Below are positions 44,506-53,496 of a stretch of 57,237 nucleotides of DNA, piece after piece. The position numbers and the translations under genes are program-made. Within the stretch, counting starts at the first letter, position 1. Each line of letters begins with the position of its first letter. Source of the DNA: an uncultured Bacteroidota bacterium (GTDB taxonomy: Bacteria > Bacteroidota > Bacteroidia > Bacteroidales > P3); NCBI GenBank assembly GCA_902796265.1, contig CADBOG010000110.1, forward strand, positions 1 through 57,237. The letters are read 5' to 3'. The notes under the pieces are model-generated. The model was given only the letters and a program-made list of their open reading frames with translations, was not told the origin of the DNA and searched no databases.

Positions 44506-44559
44506 GAATATGGTTAATGTTTATTAGTTTATTAGATTGCCAATAGTTTTTATGTAGAA

Positions 44560-45822
44560 TTAAATATCGATTTGCTCGGTATTAGCTGTATCGTCAGGTT
44601 GGTCGGGGTTCTCGTTCTGGGTCGTTTGTTCTTTCTTGTTTGCCAAAGCCTTCTTCTTTCCGTCGAATGCCACTGACTGTATTATGCCTATTGCCATACC
44701 TGTACAGATATAGGCTGTACCGCCCGAACTGATGAGAGGCAGATTCTGTCCCGTCACAGGCATGGCTCCTACCGATACACACATGTGGATGCAAGCCTGC
44801 AAGAATATCGTAGTGCCCAATCCAAATACTGTCAACCGCCCGAAATAGCCTTTGCATCCCCAAGCCACCCTTACACATCTTATATATAGGAAAAGATATA
44901 GCAAAAAGACTATGATTCCTCCAAACATGCCTGTTTCTTCTACGATTATCGAATATATCATATCGCTGTTGGCCTGTGTCATCAATCGTGCCTGAACCGT
45001 TGAACCAATTCCTACACCAAAGAAACGTCCCGTTGCCACCGCCATACGTGCCATATTCTCCTGTGTTATCTCATCCTGTTCATCGAAATGAATCCAATTG
45101 TCCACACGGGTGACCCATGTACCAGCACGCGACAAGATGGGAACATCATACTTCCATCCCAGAAAGACAGCAAACACTCCTACTATAACCAAAGCCAACA
45201 CGGTTTTGCGCCAATAGCTTGCCTTGACGGGAGCTATGCGAAGCATTATGAAACAGATGACTCCAATGATTGCAGCCGACGAGAAATTCTGTGGGAATAT
45301 CAATCCGACAACAATCAATATCGTTATCACGATGTTGCGGAACACCTTTCGGTCTTGCAGCTCATCTTTCTTCAACGCCAGCAGTCGTGACAGATATACC
45401 ACTAAGATAATCTTAGCAAACTCCGAAGGATGGAACCTGATGCCTCCAGGTAATGCAAGAAAACGTCCCGTACCTGAGGCAATATTCTCCCTACCAAGTA
45501 TGAAAGTGGCAATCAGCAACACTATGGAGATAAGGTAACCTATCCATGAGGCAGGCGCTAACTTCCTGTAATCGAAGTTGGAGAATACTATGACCACTAA
45601 GTATGTAAACAGAACGAATTCAAGATGACGGAAGAAGGCGTGTTGTGGTGTACGGTTTGTAGATACAGCCTCGTAGCCTATCGAACTGAAGACAGACACA
45701 AGTGATATGACCGTCAAGAAAAAGAAAATAATCCATATAGCCCTATCACCTTTGAAAGGGTTAAGCAACGAGGACGAGCTCGGCAACTTGAATTTTCTTT
45801 CTTTCTTGACTTCCGTTTCCAT
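44560..45822 (-). CDS. ftsW: septal peptidoglycan glycosyltransferase FtsW (SEDS family)
   Basis: 420 residues, about ten membrane helices. SEDS signatures include FHPSEFAKIILVVYLSRLLA, with the periplasmic RAGTWVTRVDNWIHF loop, and the C-terminal TGQNLPLISSGGTAYI. It polymerises lipid II glycan strands with its partner FtsI (49285-51561). An N-terminal Lys-rich and a C-terminal Asn/Gln/Asp-rich tail (QTTQNENPDQPDDTANTE) flank the membrane core. Starts 17 bases after the MurD-like gene. Confidence 0.95.
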   Translation of the reverse strand: METEVKKERKFKLPSSSSLLNPFKGDRAIWIIFFFLTVISLVSVFSSIGYEAVSTNRTPQHAFFRHLEFVLFTYLVVIVFSNFDYRKLAPASWIGYLISIVLLIATFILGRENIASGTGRFLALPGGIRFHPSEFAKIILVVYLSRLLALKKDELQDRKVFRNIVITILIVVGLIFPQNFSSAAIIGVICFIMLRIAPVKASYWRKTVLALVIVGVFAVFLGWKYDVPILSRAGTWVTRVDNWIHFDEQDEITQENMARMAVATGRFFGVGIGSTVQARLMTQANSDMIYSIIVEETGMFGGIIVFLLYLFLYIRCVRVAWGCKGYFGRLTVFGLGTTIFLQACIHMCVSVGAMPVTGQNLPLISSGGTAYICTGMAIGIIQSVAFDGKKKALANKKEQTTQNENPDQPDDTANTEQIDI

Positions 45823-45839
45823 TTCTAATGTCTGGTATT

Positions 45840-46385
45840 TCAGAGTTCGTTTACTTCGCGTTTGAAGGCATCGCCTTGCTCTTCGTAAGGTTGTCCATTC
45901 TCGACAGCTGGCGAGAAGAGAACCTTGTAGTCCTCATAATCTCTATAGAAAGCCATCGTGACAGCCTCGTGCATGTCTGATGCAGAGAGGATTTCGCTGA
46001 CGATATCGCCAAAAGTCATCTCGAAGGCGGTGCAGTCACCAAGGCAGATGATGGTTTTCACCTTGCTCTTAACCAGAGTACGCAGACGCTTGATGCCAGA
46101 GGCATTGGCTCTATCCAGGCTAGCTCCATTGGCTATCCAAACGATGTCGCCTTCAATGGTCTCAAGCGCATACCATGTAGAAAGGCTGCTGCGAGAAGCA
46201 GCATCGTCGATGAAGGATATGCCTCTGACGCGAGCAACAAACTCCAGTTTGTGACGCATCTCATCGATGAGGTTAAAACAGTCGCGCAAGTGGCTGCTGC
46301 GCAATTTCTTCAGACGCGAGCTGTCTATGCCCGCCAAGCCAGTGTGTACTTTTTCGCGTCCTTGTGTTGCTAAAGATTCGTACAT
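45840..46385 (-). CDS. MurD C-terminal-domain-only protein at the murD position (degenerate)
   Basis: 181 residues. From residue ~45 it aligns with the last ~140 residues of MurD: HKLEFVARVRGISFI, STWYALETIEGDIVWIANG, VKTIICLGD, FSPA and GDAFKREVNEL correspond to HRLEFV...G, STWYAL, I-x-LG, LSPAxASFD and RG-x-F...V-x-x-L. The N-terminal UDP-binding domain and the central ATPase domain (with GTNGK-T and the lysine-carbamate loop) are absent, and only 56 bases separate it from mraY, so they are not hidden nearby. Ligand motifs are lost: NDSKATN became DDAASRS and SPACASFD became SPAVENGQ. It cannot ligate D-Glu by itself. The ORF is clean with normal start and stop, so it is either a retained pseudo-enzyme or a recent-looking remnant. 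Confidence 0.8.
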   Translation of the reverse strand: MYESLATQGREKVHTGLAGIDSSRLKKLRSSHLRDCFNLIDEMRHKLEFVARVRGISFIDDAASRSSLSTWYALETIEGDIVWIANGASLDRANASGIKRLRTLVKSKVKTIICLGDCTAFEMTFGDIVSEILSASDMHEAVTMAFYRDYEDYKVLFSPAVENGQPYEEQGDAFKREVNEL

Positions 46386-46429
46386 TATTATTGATTTTTT
46401 AATTTACTGATATTTATATATGTGAGTTT

Positions 46430-46443
46430 GAAACTTGAAACCT
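46430..46443. repeat. TTTGAAACTTGAAAC repeat at the mraY stop
   Basis: Two 7-base units overlapping the end of mraY (stop at 46442), in the short spacer before the MurD-like gene. Confidence 0.5.
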
Positions 46444-47719
46444 ACCTCAATTTGAGTGTTACTATTCCTATTATTGCAAGCAGGATACCTACCAGATAGA
46501 ATCGCATCACTATCTTCTGTTCCTTCAAACCTTTCTTCTGATAGTGGTGATGAAGGGGTGTCATCAGGAATGGGCGTTTATCGACGGGCACCAACTGACC
46601 TGCTGGCAGATGATGGCGGCGACGATAAATCTTGCAGCCGCAGGTCTGTATAATCACAGAGAGGCTTTCCATCAAGAAGATACCACAGATGATAGGTATC
46701 AGCAACTCCTTACGGATAAGGATGGCAAATACAGCTATGATGCCACCGATGGTCAGCGAACCCGTGTCGCCCATAAAAATCTCGGCAGGATGAGTGTTGT
46801 ACCACAAGAATCCCAAAGTGGCACCCACGAAAGCTGTAATGAATACTGCCAATTCACCAATATTGGGTAAGAACATTATGTTCAGATAGTTGGCAAAGAT
46901 AATGTTACCCGACACCCAAGCCAATATGGCAAAGGTGGAGCCTATAATTGCTGAAGTTCCCGTTGCCAATCCATCGATGCCATCAGTCAGGTTGGCACCA
47001 TTGCTGGTGGCCGTCACCACAAGGATGACTATCAGCACATAAACCAGCCACACCCATTTCTCTGCCCAGTCGCCCATCCAGGTGATAATCTTGGCATAGT
47101 CGAGTTCGTTGCTCTTAACGAATGGAATGGTAGTTTTGGTCGACTTGACGGGGTTACGAGAGAATTCGTTCTTGGCCTTCTGGTAGTTGTCGGCAATATT
47201 GACATTGTGCGAAGCCACATAGGTCTCTACTGAGGATGTCTCCTTTATGGTAATATCGGGATGATACATAATCAAGAGTCCCACGGCGATACCAAGCACA
47301 ATCTGACCCAATATTTTGTATTTGCCACGAAGACCCTCTTTGTGTTTGCGGAACACCTTGATATAGTCGTCTATAAAGCCTATAAAGCCCAGCCACAGAG
47401 TTGTGCCCAGCATTATAAGGACATAGATGTTGTCGAGTTTGGCGAAGAGCAGCGTAGGAATCACCACAGCGGCGATGATGAGCAGACCACCCATTGTAGG
47501 TGTACCTTCCTTTTCCTTTTGTCCTTCGAGGTGGAGGTCTCTCACCGTCTCCCCTATCTGCTTGCGGCGTAGCCATTTGATGAATGGCTTACCAATAATA
47601 AGCATGATTATCAATGATGTTATGACCGACATAGCGGCACGGAAGGAGATGTATTGGAACACACCAGCACCAGGAAAATCAAATTCTCTATCAAGCCATG
47701 TAAAAAGGTAGTATAGCAT
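46442..47719 (-). CDS. mraY: phospho-N-acetylmuramoyl-pentapeptide transferase MraY
   Basis: 425 residues, the long form usual in Bacteroidetes (about 420 versus 360 in E. coli). Ten membrane helices. It makes lipid I from UDP-MurNAc-pentapeptide and undecaprenyl phosphate. Catalytic signatures: [55 protein letters not shown] and the cytoplasmic [11 protein letters not shown] ~50-residue periplasmic insertion ([20 protein letters not shown] onward) accounts for the extra length. Confidence 0.96.
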   Translation of the reverse strand: MLYYLFTWLDREFDFPGAGVFQYISFRAAMSVITSLIIMLIIGKPFIKWLRRKQIGETVRDLHLEGQKEKEGTPTMGGLLIIAAVVIPTLLFAKLDNIYVLIMLGTTLWLGFIGFIDDYIKVFRKHKEGLRGKYKILGQIVLGIAVGLLIMYHPDITIKETSSVETYVASHNVNIADNYQKAKNEFSRNPVKSTKTTIPFVKSNELDYAKIITWMGDWAEKWVWLVYVLIVILVVTATSNGANLTDGIDGLATGTSAIIGSTFAILAWVSGNIIFANYLNIMFLPNIGELAVFITAFVGATLGFLWYNTHPAEIFMGDTGSLTIGGIIAVFAILIRKELLIPIICGIFLMESLSVIIQTCGCKIYRRRHHLPAGQLVPVDKRPFLMTPLHHHYQKKGLKEQKIVMRFYLVGILLAIIGIVTLKLR

Positions 47720-47726
47720 CGTTTTA

Positions 47727-47762
47727 TGTTATTTCGTTGTTTCGTTATTTCTTTTCGTTATC
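47727..47762. repeat. CGTTATTT 8-base repeat between murE and mraY
   Basis: TTATTTCGTTGTTTCGTTAT and continuing TTTCTTTTCGTTATC: three to four 8-base units in the 65-base spacer. Confidence 0.6.
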
Positions 47763-47784
47763 TTTTATATCGTCATCTCTATTA

Positions 47785-49230
47785 TCAACCTATCAACTTT
47801 TCAACCTCTTCCCTATCGTCGAAATGGTGGCGTACACCGTTGATTTCCTGATATGTCTCGTGGCCTTTGCCTGCAATCAGGATGATGTCGCCTTCGTGTG
47901 CCATCATCACAGCAGCACGAATAGCCTGACGACGGTCGGTTATGCGTACAGTCTTTATTTTCTGTTCCAAATCCAATCCGCGTTCCATTGCATCGAGAAT
48001 TGCATTCGGGTCTTCGGTTCTGGGGTTATCGCTTGTGAGCACCAGGTGGTCGGCACCATCAGCAGCAATACGAGCCATAATGGGGCGTTTCAACGGGTCG
48101 CGGTCACCACCACATCCCACAACAACAATAAGGCTGTGTCCTGTCTGTCGCACTTGGTTTATGGTATCGATAACATTCTGCAAAGCATCGGGGGTATGGG
48201 CATAGTCGACAATTGCTGTAATACCCTTTCCGTGGATGTATTGGAAGCGGCCTGGTGCGGCATGCAATCCGCTGGCAACACGCAATACTTCGTCTTCATC
48301 AAATCCTAGCAACATAGCCGTTGCTACTATGGCCGTAATATTGTATGCATTGAAGCGACCCACCAAAGGTGTCCAAAACTCACGCTTGTTCAGCACTATC
48401 TGCTGACCATGAATGGTGCTTTCCTCTATACGAGCACGGAAGTCGGCAACCGTCTGCAAACTGTAGGTCTTGACCTTTGCGGCACAGTTCTGCACCATTA
48501 CACGACCGTTCTTATCGTCAATATTGACAAGAGCGAAGGCATCAGCCGACAACGAGTCGAACAAGCCTTTCTTGGCAGCGATATAGTTGGCCATCGTCTT
48601 ATGGTAGTCGAGATGGTCGTGAGTGATGTTGCTGAAAATGGCACCAGCAAAACGGAGGCCGGCAATGCGTTTCTGCACTATAGAATGCGAGCTCACCTCC
48701 ATGAAGCAGTATTCGCAGCCATGCTCCACCATCTTGGCAAGCAGTCGGTTAAGCTCTATTGCATCGGGGGTGGTATGTGTTGCGGGAATCTCCTCATCGT
48801 CGACACGATTCACTATCGTGGATAGCAAACCTGCATGGAGACCCATATCGCGCATCATGCGATGAAGGAGAGTGACGGTTGTGGTCTTGCCATTGGTTCC
48901 GGTGATGCCAACCAGCTTCAGTTTATGCGAGGGATTGCCAAAGAAATTGGAGGCTGCCTCACCAAGAGCCACATCCGAGTCGGCAACCTGCACGAAGACC
49001 ACATTATCAGGCATCGTTTTGGGCAAATCCTGACACATCACCACGCTGGCGCCTTTCTCGATTGCCATCGGTATGAAGCGGTGACCATCAGCATGTACTC
49101 CCCTCTGGGCAATAAACATGCAACCCGGTTCAACAGCACGCGAGTCGAAAGTCATTGTGCTGACCTCAACATCCTCCTTTTTTCCCTGAAGGTTATATTC
49201 TATATTATTTAATATGTCGTGTAATTTCAT
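47785..49230 (-). CDS. murE: UDP-MurNAc-L-Ala-D-Glu:meso-DAP ligase
   Basis: 481 residues, standard length. It adds the third residue of the stem peptide. ATP loop GITGTNGKTTT, carbamylated-lysine region SSHSIVQKRIAGLRF, and the specificity motif DNPRTEDP (about residue 402), where Arg marks meso-diaminopimelate rather than lysine. C-terminal AGKGHETYQEI is intact. The presence of a fully intact MurE makes the damaged MurD in the same cluster more striking. Confidence 0.96.
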   Translation of the reverse strand: MKLHDILNNIEYNLQGKKEDVEVSTMTFDSRAVEPGCMFIAQRGVHADGHRFIPMAIEKGASVVMCQDLPKTMPDNVVFVQVADSDVALGEAASNFFGNPSHKLKLVGITGTNGKTTTVTLLHRMMRDMGLHAGLLSTIVNRVDDEEIPATHTTPDAIELNRLLAKMVEHGCEYCFMEVSSHSIVQKRIAGLRFAGAIFSNITHDHLDYHKTMANYIAAKKGLFDSLSADAFALVNIDDKNGRVMVQNCAAKVKTYSLQTVADFRARIEESTIHGQQIVLNKREFWTPLVGRFNAYNITAIVATAMLLGFDEDEVLRVASGLHAAPGRFQYIHGKGITAIVDYAHTPDALQNVIDTINQVRQTGHSLIVVVGCGGDRDPLKRPIMARIAADGADHLVLTSDNPRTEDPNAILDAMERGLDLEQKIKTVRITDRRQAIRAAVMMAHEGDIILIAGKGHETYQEINGVRHHFDDREEVEKLIG

Positions 49231-49284
49231 TTTTTCGATTCTTTTCTTTGTGGAGTGTTATGCGGCAACATGCACTCTTATTCG

Positions 49285-51561
49285 TTATGGTTTCAACATC
49301 AGATGCACTTTGTTGTTCGTCTTTGCCAACGGTGTACGGGCTTTGGGTTCCTGTGCATATACCTTACCATACCCCTCAAATGTGACATCTATGCCCACGG
49401 TGCGACATAAGTGAAGTGCGTCGCGTATCGTCATTCCATAGCAGTTGGGTATCTGCCCCGTAGGAATCTTATATGGCTCATAACTTGCAGCAGTAGTACT
49501 GTCGGCATCGCGATAGTAACTCCATCGGCCCACCTTGGTGATGTTCGCAAACCGCAGCCCCATTCTCTTGTATGCACGACGAACAGTAATCTGTGGTGCC
49601 TTGCTAACCGTCGGAGGATCATCTATACTGCCTCCCTTCTCTGCATATTTTTCGGCCAGTTTCTCGAGAGTGGGACGGCAATCCAAATCCTTGTCTAGCG
49701 ACACAACACAGTCGGCTATGTCGAGAAACACGGGAGCGGCATTGCGTCCAAAGACATGACGCACATCGCGCATCATCACGAGACAAGTGTATTTGGGATT
49801 ATTGGCAGGGAAGAATCCCACAAAGGTGACATTGCTCAATGGGGAGCCAGGAGCCGTCTCGGCAGTACCAGTTTTGCCAGCAATAGCATAGGTCTCGTTC
49901 TTGATATTGTCACCCGTACCGCCTTCAACAACACCCACCAAAAGGTCACGTATGGTTTCGGCTGTCTTGGGTTCGCATATCTGCTCGTGGATATACTGTA
50001 TAGGAAGTTCCTCTACTTTCCCATTGTCGATTATTGCACAGCAAAAACGTGGTTTCACCATACGTCCACCGTTGGCCAAGGCATTATAGAAAGTGGCCAT
50101 CCTGAGGGGCGATACGGAGCTTGTGTAACCATAGCAGAAACGGAGGAAGTTGTTGTCGTATCTGAGCGTATTGGTGCGACCCACATACTCGGGACCCTTG
50201 ATGTCGACCTGCATGGGTTTGTATGGGAATATCGACTTCACCTGATTCAGCAATGTGTCGCGACGGTTGCCATAATAACGCCAAGCGAGTTCGCAGAAAG
50301 CCACATTCGACGAGATGGCGACAGCTTTCCAAAGGGGATATGTAGCATTAGGTACACCATGGTCTTTGACTATCTGGCTGTTTTTGGAGAAGGTCTTCAC
50401 TCCAACAGGCAGAAGCATCGATGTGTCGAGTGCGAAGGAGGTGTCGTTGTACATTGCCGTGAGCAGAACTGGCTTGAAGATAGAACCAGGTTCATAAAGG
50501 TCGGTAAGAGGCACATTGCGGTTGGGTGTCTCGCGATAGTTGCCGTTGGTGTCGAGCACCAAACTGGAGCAAACCAACACATTGCCTGTAGAGACCTCCA
50601 TCAAGATAGCACAACCTGCCGAACTTCCATAACGGCGCAACGACTTCTCGAGCGAGTAGTGTGCCATATCCTGCAGACGAGTGTCGATGGTGGCTACAAT
50701 ATCCTTGCCGTCAATAACCGGATGACCAGGTATGGAGTCGGTACGCAAACTGTCTTCGACAGCAACAATGGAGCCTCGTCCCACAGGAAGCCACGTTCCT
50801 CTTGTAAGTCGGCGGCATAGCACTTTGCCATCTTGTCCTTTGAGGATGGAGTCGTAATATCCCTCCAAGCCGCTGTAGATATCGTTCGAATAGGAGGCAT
50901 TGAAACCGATAACACTCTCGGCCATATTGCCGTAGGTCTTGAATCGCTTATAGTGGATAACCTCCCTATCGTCAACCATTCTGACTACTGCCCTTCGCCA
51001 GCCAGGGAATCTGCAGATGCGGTCCCAATCGCTGTAAGGCAAGTGCCGCTTGATAAGGGCACAACCTCTGTGGGTAGAGTCGCGATGACGGTCGAGAATC
51101 CTGCGGAACTCATCTACCGAGGTGCCTGGAAAAGCTTCGTGGAGGATGATGCACACCGAGTCGCGATAACAAACGGTATCATATTTTATTTTGCCACTCT
51201 TCTTGTCTTTCTTCCTGATGATTGACCAACGGTAGTTGGAGTCGACGATGGTTTTTATGGTGTCCATCTTGCTCTTGTCCTTCTTGTTGGGTTCAATCTT
51301 CTGGGTGAAGTCGAGATAGAGGTCGCACTCCTGTATAGTTGTTGCCAATGTCTTGCCGTCGCTGGAATAGATATTGCCGCGACTAGCTTTCTGAGGTATA
51401 TAGCGACTCATGCTGTCCGAAGCTTTTGCTCTCCAATCGTCGCCGGTTACCCATATCACTCGGATAAGGGCACCAATGATGATCATCCCGAACCCAAGAG
51501 TGAGGGTCAGGAAGACGATGCCAGCCTTAGTGCGGCCTGATATGGGTTTTCTTTTCGACAT
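49285..51561 (-). CDS. ftsI: septal peptidoglycan transpeptidase FtsI (PBP3-like) with PASTA domain
   Basis: 758 residues. One N-terminal membrane helix (about 14-36), a dimerisation/pedestal region, then the transpeptidase: active-site Ser in YEPGSIFKP (about 359), SxN in AISSNVAFCEL, KTG in AGKTGTAET (about 562). A single C-terminal PASTA domain follows (about 690-758: IPNCYGMTIRDALHLCR and NKVHLMLKP). It crosslinks septal glycan made by FtsW. The N-terminal half is longer than usual, with a Lys/Asp-rich stretch (KIEPNKKDKSKMD). Canonical position after ftsL. Confidence 0.95.
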   Translation of the reverse strand: MSKRKPISGRTKAGIVFLTLTLGFGMIIIGALIRVIWVTGDDWRAKASDSMSRYIPQKASRGNIYSSDGKTLATTIQECDLYLDFTQKIEPNKKDKSKMDTIKTIVDSNYRWSIIRKKDKKSGKIKYDTVCYRDSVCIILHEAFPGTSVDEFRRILDRHRDSTHRGCALIKRHLPYSDWDRICRFPGWRRAVVRMVDDREVIHYKRFKTYGNMAESVIGFNASYSNDIYSGLEGYYDSILKGQDGKVLCRRLTRGTWLPVGRGSIVAVEDSLRTDSIPGHPVIDGKDIVATIDTRLQDMAHYSLEKSLRRYGSSAGCAILMEVSTGNVLVCSSLVLDTNGNYRETPNRNVPLTDLYEPGSIFKPVLLTAMYNDTSFALDTSMLLPVGVKTFSKNSQIVKDHGVPNATYPLWKAVAISSNVAFCELAWRYYGNRRDTLLNQVKSIFPYKPMQVDIKGPEYVGRTNTLRYDNNFLRFCYGYTSSVSPLRMATFYNALANGGRMVKPRFCCAIIDNGKVEELPIQYIHEQICEPKTAETIRDLLVGVVEGGTGDNIKNETYAIAGKTGTAETAPGSPLSNVTFVGFFPANNPKYTCLVMMRDVRHVFGRNAAPVFLDIADCVVSLDKDLDCRPTLEKLAEKYAEKGGSIDDPPTVSKAPQITVRRAYKRMGLRFANITKVGRWSYYRDADSTTAASYEPYKIPTGQIPNCYGMTIRDALHLCRTVGIDVTFEGYGKVYAQEPKARTPLAKTNNKVHLMLKP

Positions 51562-51604
51562 TGTTTATGTATATATAAGGTATCTCTATTATTATGTGTC
51601 TCTT

Positions 51605-51648
51605 TACGTTTCTTGCTATTGCGTTATCTCGCTGCTATGCTATCTCAT
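51605..51648. repeat. CGTTATCTCG-type spacer repeat between ftsL and ftsI
   Basis: TACGTTTCTTGCTATTGCG then TTATCTCGCTGCTATGCTATCTC: degenerate 8-base units in the 93-base spacer. Confidence 0.45.
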
Positions 51649-51654
51649 CAATTA

Positions 51655-51996
51655 TTATTCATTCGACTCTATTTTCAATTCGTAAGGAGGACCTGCAACA
51701 AGTCCGACGCCAATGGTATCCAGGTCGCGGTCGATACGTGATATGCGTATCGACTCCTGATACTGTCTTCTCATCTGTGCCCTCACCTCTCTCATATAGT
51801 CAATCTTCTGCTGCAAAGCTTTCTTCTCTTTTGTCAAACTCTCCACTTTGTAACGAACAGCAACCAAAGCCAGGCACATGACCAGAATCATGGCAATCAG
51901 TTTTATCTGTTTGCGAACAAACTGCGACTCCAGGACGTCACCGCCCAAGAACTGCGCCAAACGGCCTTTTTTCTTATTTTGTTGCTTGTTTTTCAA
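51655..51996 (-). CDS. ftsL: FtsL-like division protein
   Basis: 113 residues. A basic cytoplasmic start (MKNKQQNKKKGRLAQFLGGD), one membrane helix (about 31-50, KLIAMILVMCLALVAVRYKV) and a periplasmic coiled coil (LTKEKKALQQKIDYMREVRA). The family has little sequence identity; size, topology and position between rsmH and ftsI support the assignment. It forms the FtsQ-FtsL scaffold for FtsW/FtsI. FtsB was not seen in the window. Confidence 0.85.
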   Translation of the reverse strand: MKNKQQNKKKGRLAQFLGGDVLESQFVRKQIKLIAMILVMCLALVAVRYKVESLTKEKKALQQKIDYMREVRAQMRRQYQESIRISRIDRDLDTIGVGLVAGPPYELKIESNE

Positions 51997-52044
51997 GGAG
52001 TGGAATGTTATATATGTCGACTATAAAAGTTGTCTTTACTAGTA

Positions 52045-52965
52045 TTAAAGGTTACCCTTAGTGGCAATTCTCAATTTTGCACTTCGGGCGCGGTTGTTTT
52101 GTTGGAGTTCAGCTTCCGAAGCCGTGATGGGCTTGCGAGTCACAGGGACAAGTGGCGCGATAAGGTTGCCGTAAAAATCTTTCTGCACATCACCCTCAAA
52201 GTTGCCTGTGCGGAAAAAGTTCTTTACCAGTCGGTCTTCAAGCGAATGATAGGACATTATGCAGATTCTTCCCTCTGGGTTGAGTATCTCGACAGCTTGC
52301 GAGAGCATCTGGCGGAGAGCCTCAAGCTCGCCATTGACCTCTATGCGGAGTGCCTGGAAAAGCATTGCCAACACCTTGTTCTCACGGCCTCGAGGCAGAA
52401 GAGAGCCGACAGAATCACAAAGCTCGCTGGTGGTGGTTATGGGGTTTTGGGCGCGGGCAACGATGATGGCATGAGCAATAGAGGAAGCGTTTTGCAGTTC
52501 GCCATAGAGGCGGAAGATGGTGGCCAATTCCTTCTCGTCGGCATTGTTGACAAGATCGGCGGCAGTAGCACCCTCACGGCGATCCATACGGAGGTCGAGA
52601 GGTCCGTCGAAGCGAGTGGAGAAACCCCTCTCGGCAGCATCAATCTGATGGCTCGAAATGCCCAAGTCGGCCAGCAAGCCATCTATGCGGCGAACACCAT
52701 GTAGACGAAGGAAACTCTTGAGATGTTTGAAGTTCTCGTGGATAAGGCAGAACCGTGGGTCGTCGATGCTGTTGGCAAGGGCATCGCTGTCACGGTCGAA
52801 GGCATAGAGCCTTCCCTCATCACCCAAACGCTCAAGAATGGCACGTGAATGACCGCCACCACCAAAGGTGACATCAACATACACCCCGTCGGGACGTATG
52901 TTGAGACCATCGATGCATTCAGCCAGCATCACAGGTTTGTGATATTGCTCATTCTTCAGACACAT
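52045..52965 (-). CDS. rsmH: 16S rRNA m4C1402 methyltransferase RsmH
   Basis: 306 residues. It methylates N4 of C1402 in 16S rRNA with S-adenosylmethionine. HKPVMLAECIDGL at the start, SAM loop VDVTFGGGGHSRAILERL, LADLGISSHQID, and the C-terminal SYHSLEDRLVKNFF with RSAKLRIA are all present. The start overlaps the end of mraZ by 17 bases. Second gene of the dcw cluster. Confidence 0.97.
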   Translation of the reverse strand: MCLKNEQYHKPVMLAECIDGLNIRPDGVYVDVTFGGGGHSRAILERLGDEGRLYAFDRDSDALANSIDDPRFCLIHENFKHLKSFLRLHGVRRIDGLLADLGISSHQIDAAERGFSTRFDGPLDLRMDRREGATAADLVNNADEKELATIFRLYGELQNASSIAHAIIVARAQNPITTTSELCDSVGSLLPRGRENKVLAMLFQALRIEVNGELEALRQMLSQAVEILNPEGRICIMSYHSLEDRLVKNFFRTGNFEGDVQKDFYGNLIAPLVPVTRKPITASEAELQQNNRARSAKLRIATKGNL

Positions 52966-53410
52966 TGGCGGACCTCCCTAAGCGTTTGTCGATTTTGTCG
53001 GCATAGTTGATGGTTTCCTTGTTAACACGGTTGTAAGTGTCACGGTTCCAAATCTCCATAAACTTGCCAGTCGACTGGAGCACGAGATCCTTGGAGTCGC
53101 CCAGAGGTTCGCGCTGCTCGTTAGGGATGACCAGACGGTCGTTGCTGTCTATCTCGACAATGTTGCCGGCGCTCAAAACGCGCAGCATCTTGCGGTCTTC
53201 GATAGAGTAAGGGTTGAGTTCTTTTTGGAGGTTAGCTATCTCTTCCTCGAAACTGGCGTAAGTCCACAGCTCTAAACACTCGGCATAGATACTTGGACGG
53301 ATGACAAAACGACAGTCGTCGCCCTCCAATTGCTTTTTTATTGCAATTGGGAGCTTGAATCGACCGTTGCTATCAAGCTTACAATATTCTATACCAATGA
53401 GTAAGGACAC
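52949..53410 (-). CDS. mraZ: transcriptional regulator MraZ
   Basis: 153 residues, two AbrB-like SpoVT/MraZ repeats: first with EYCKLDSNGRFKLPIAIKKQ, second with VEIDSNDRLVIPNEQR. MraZ forms a ring and represses the dcw cluster by binding direct TGGGN-type repeats before its own gene. Four such boxes in 10-base phase lie at 53452-53496. First gene of the cluster; the start ATG is 24 bases after the candidate -7 element. Confidence 0.95.
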   Translation of the reverse strand: MSLLIGIEYCKLDSNGRFKLPIAIKKQLEGDDCRFVIRPSIYAECLELWTYASFEEEIANLQKELNPYSIEDRKMLRVLSAGNIVEIDSNDRLVIPNEQREPLGDSKDLVLQSTGKFMEIWNRDTYNRVNKETINYADKIDKRLGRSANVSEE

Positions 53411-53430
53411 TTTTACCGATAATTTTTCAA

Positions 53431-53443
53431 GGTGTAAAAATAC
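53431..53443 (-). promoter_or_regulatory. candidate mraZ promoter element
   Basis: Minus strand GTATTTTTACACC, identical to the element before recJ (7164-7176); TATTTTTA resembles the TAnnTTTG -7 box with one change. 21 bases before the mraZ ATG. Confidence 0.45.
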
Positions 53444-53451
53444 TAATTATT

Positions 53452-53496
53452 TTCCAAAAAAAACCATTACTTCCCAAAAAATGTTTTTTAATCCCA
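53452..53496 (-). promoter_or_regulatory. MraZ-box operator (four boxes in 10-base phase)
   Basis: Minus strand boxes TGGGA (53496-53492), [one box position skipped], TGGGA (53476-53472), TGGTT (53466-53462), TGGAA (53456-53452). The three proximal boxes are each separated by exactly five bases and the distal one is 20 bases further, in phase. E. coli MraZ binds TGGGN direct repeats with five-base spacers. They lie immediately upstream of the -7 element, so binding would block RNA polymerase. Confidence 0.65.

Noticed and set aside
49756..50820. 354-codon plus-strand frame
   Set aside because: Antisense to ftsI, no motif; ftsI carries all three penicillin-binding motifs.
52067..52085. GCAATTCTCAATTTTGC at the end of rsmH as another repeat insertion
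   Set aside because: It encodes KLRIA, part of the normal conserved RsmH C-terminus (RSAKLRxA); the resemblance to the CAATTCT unit is coincidental.
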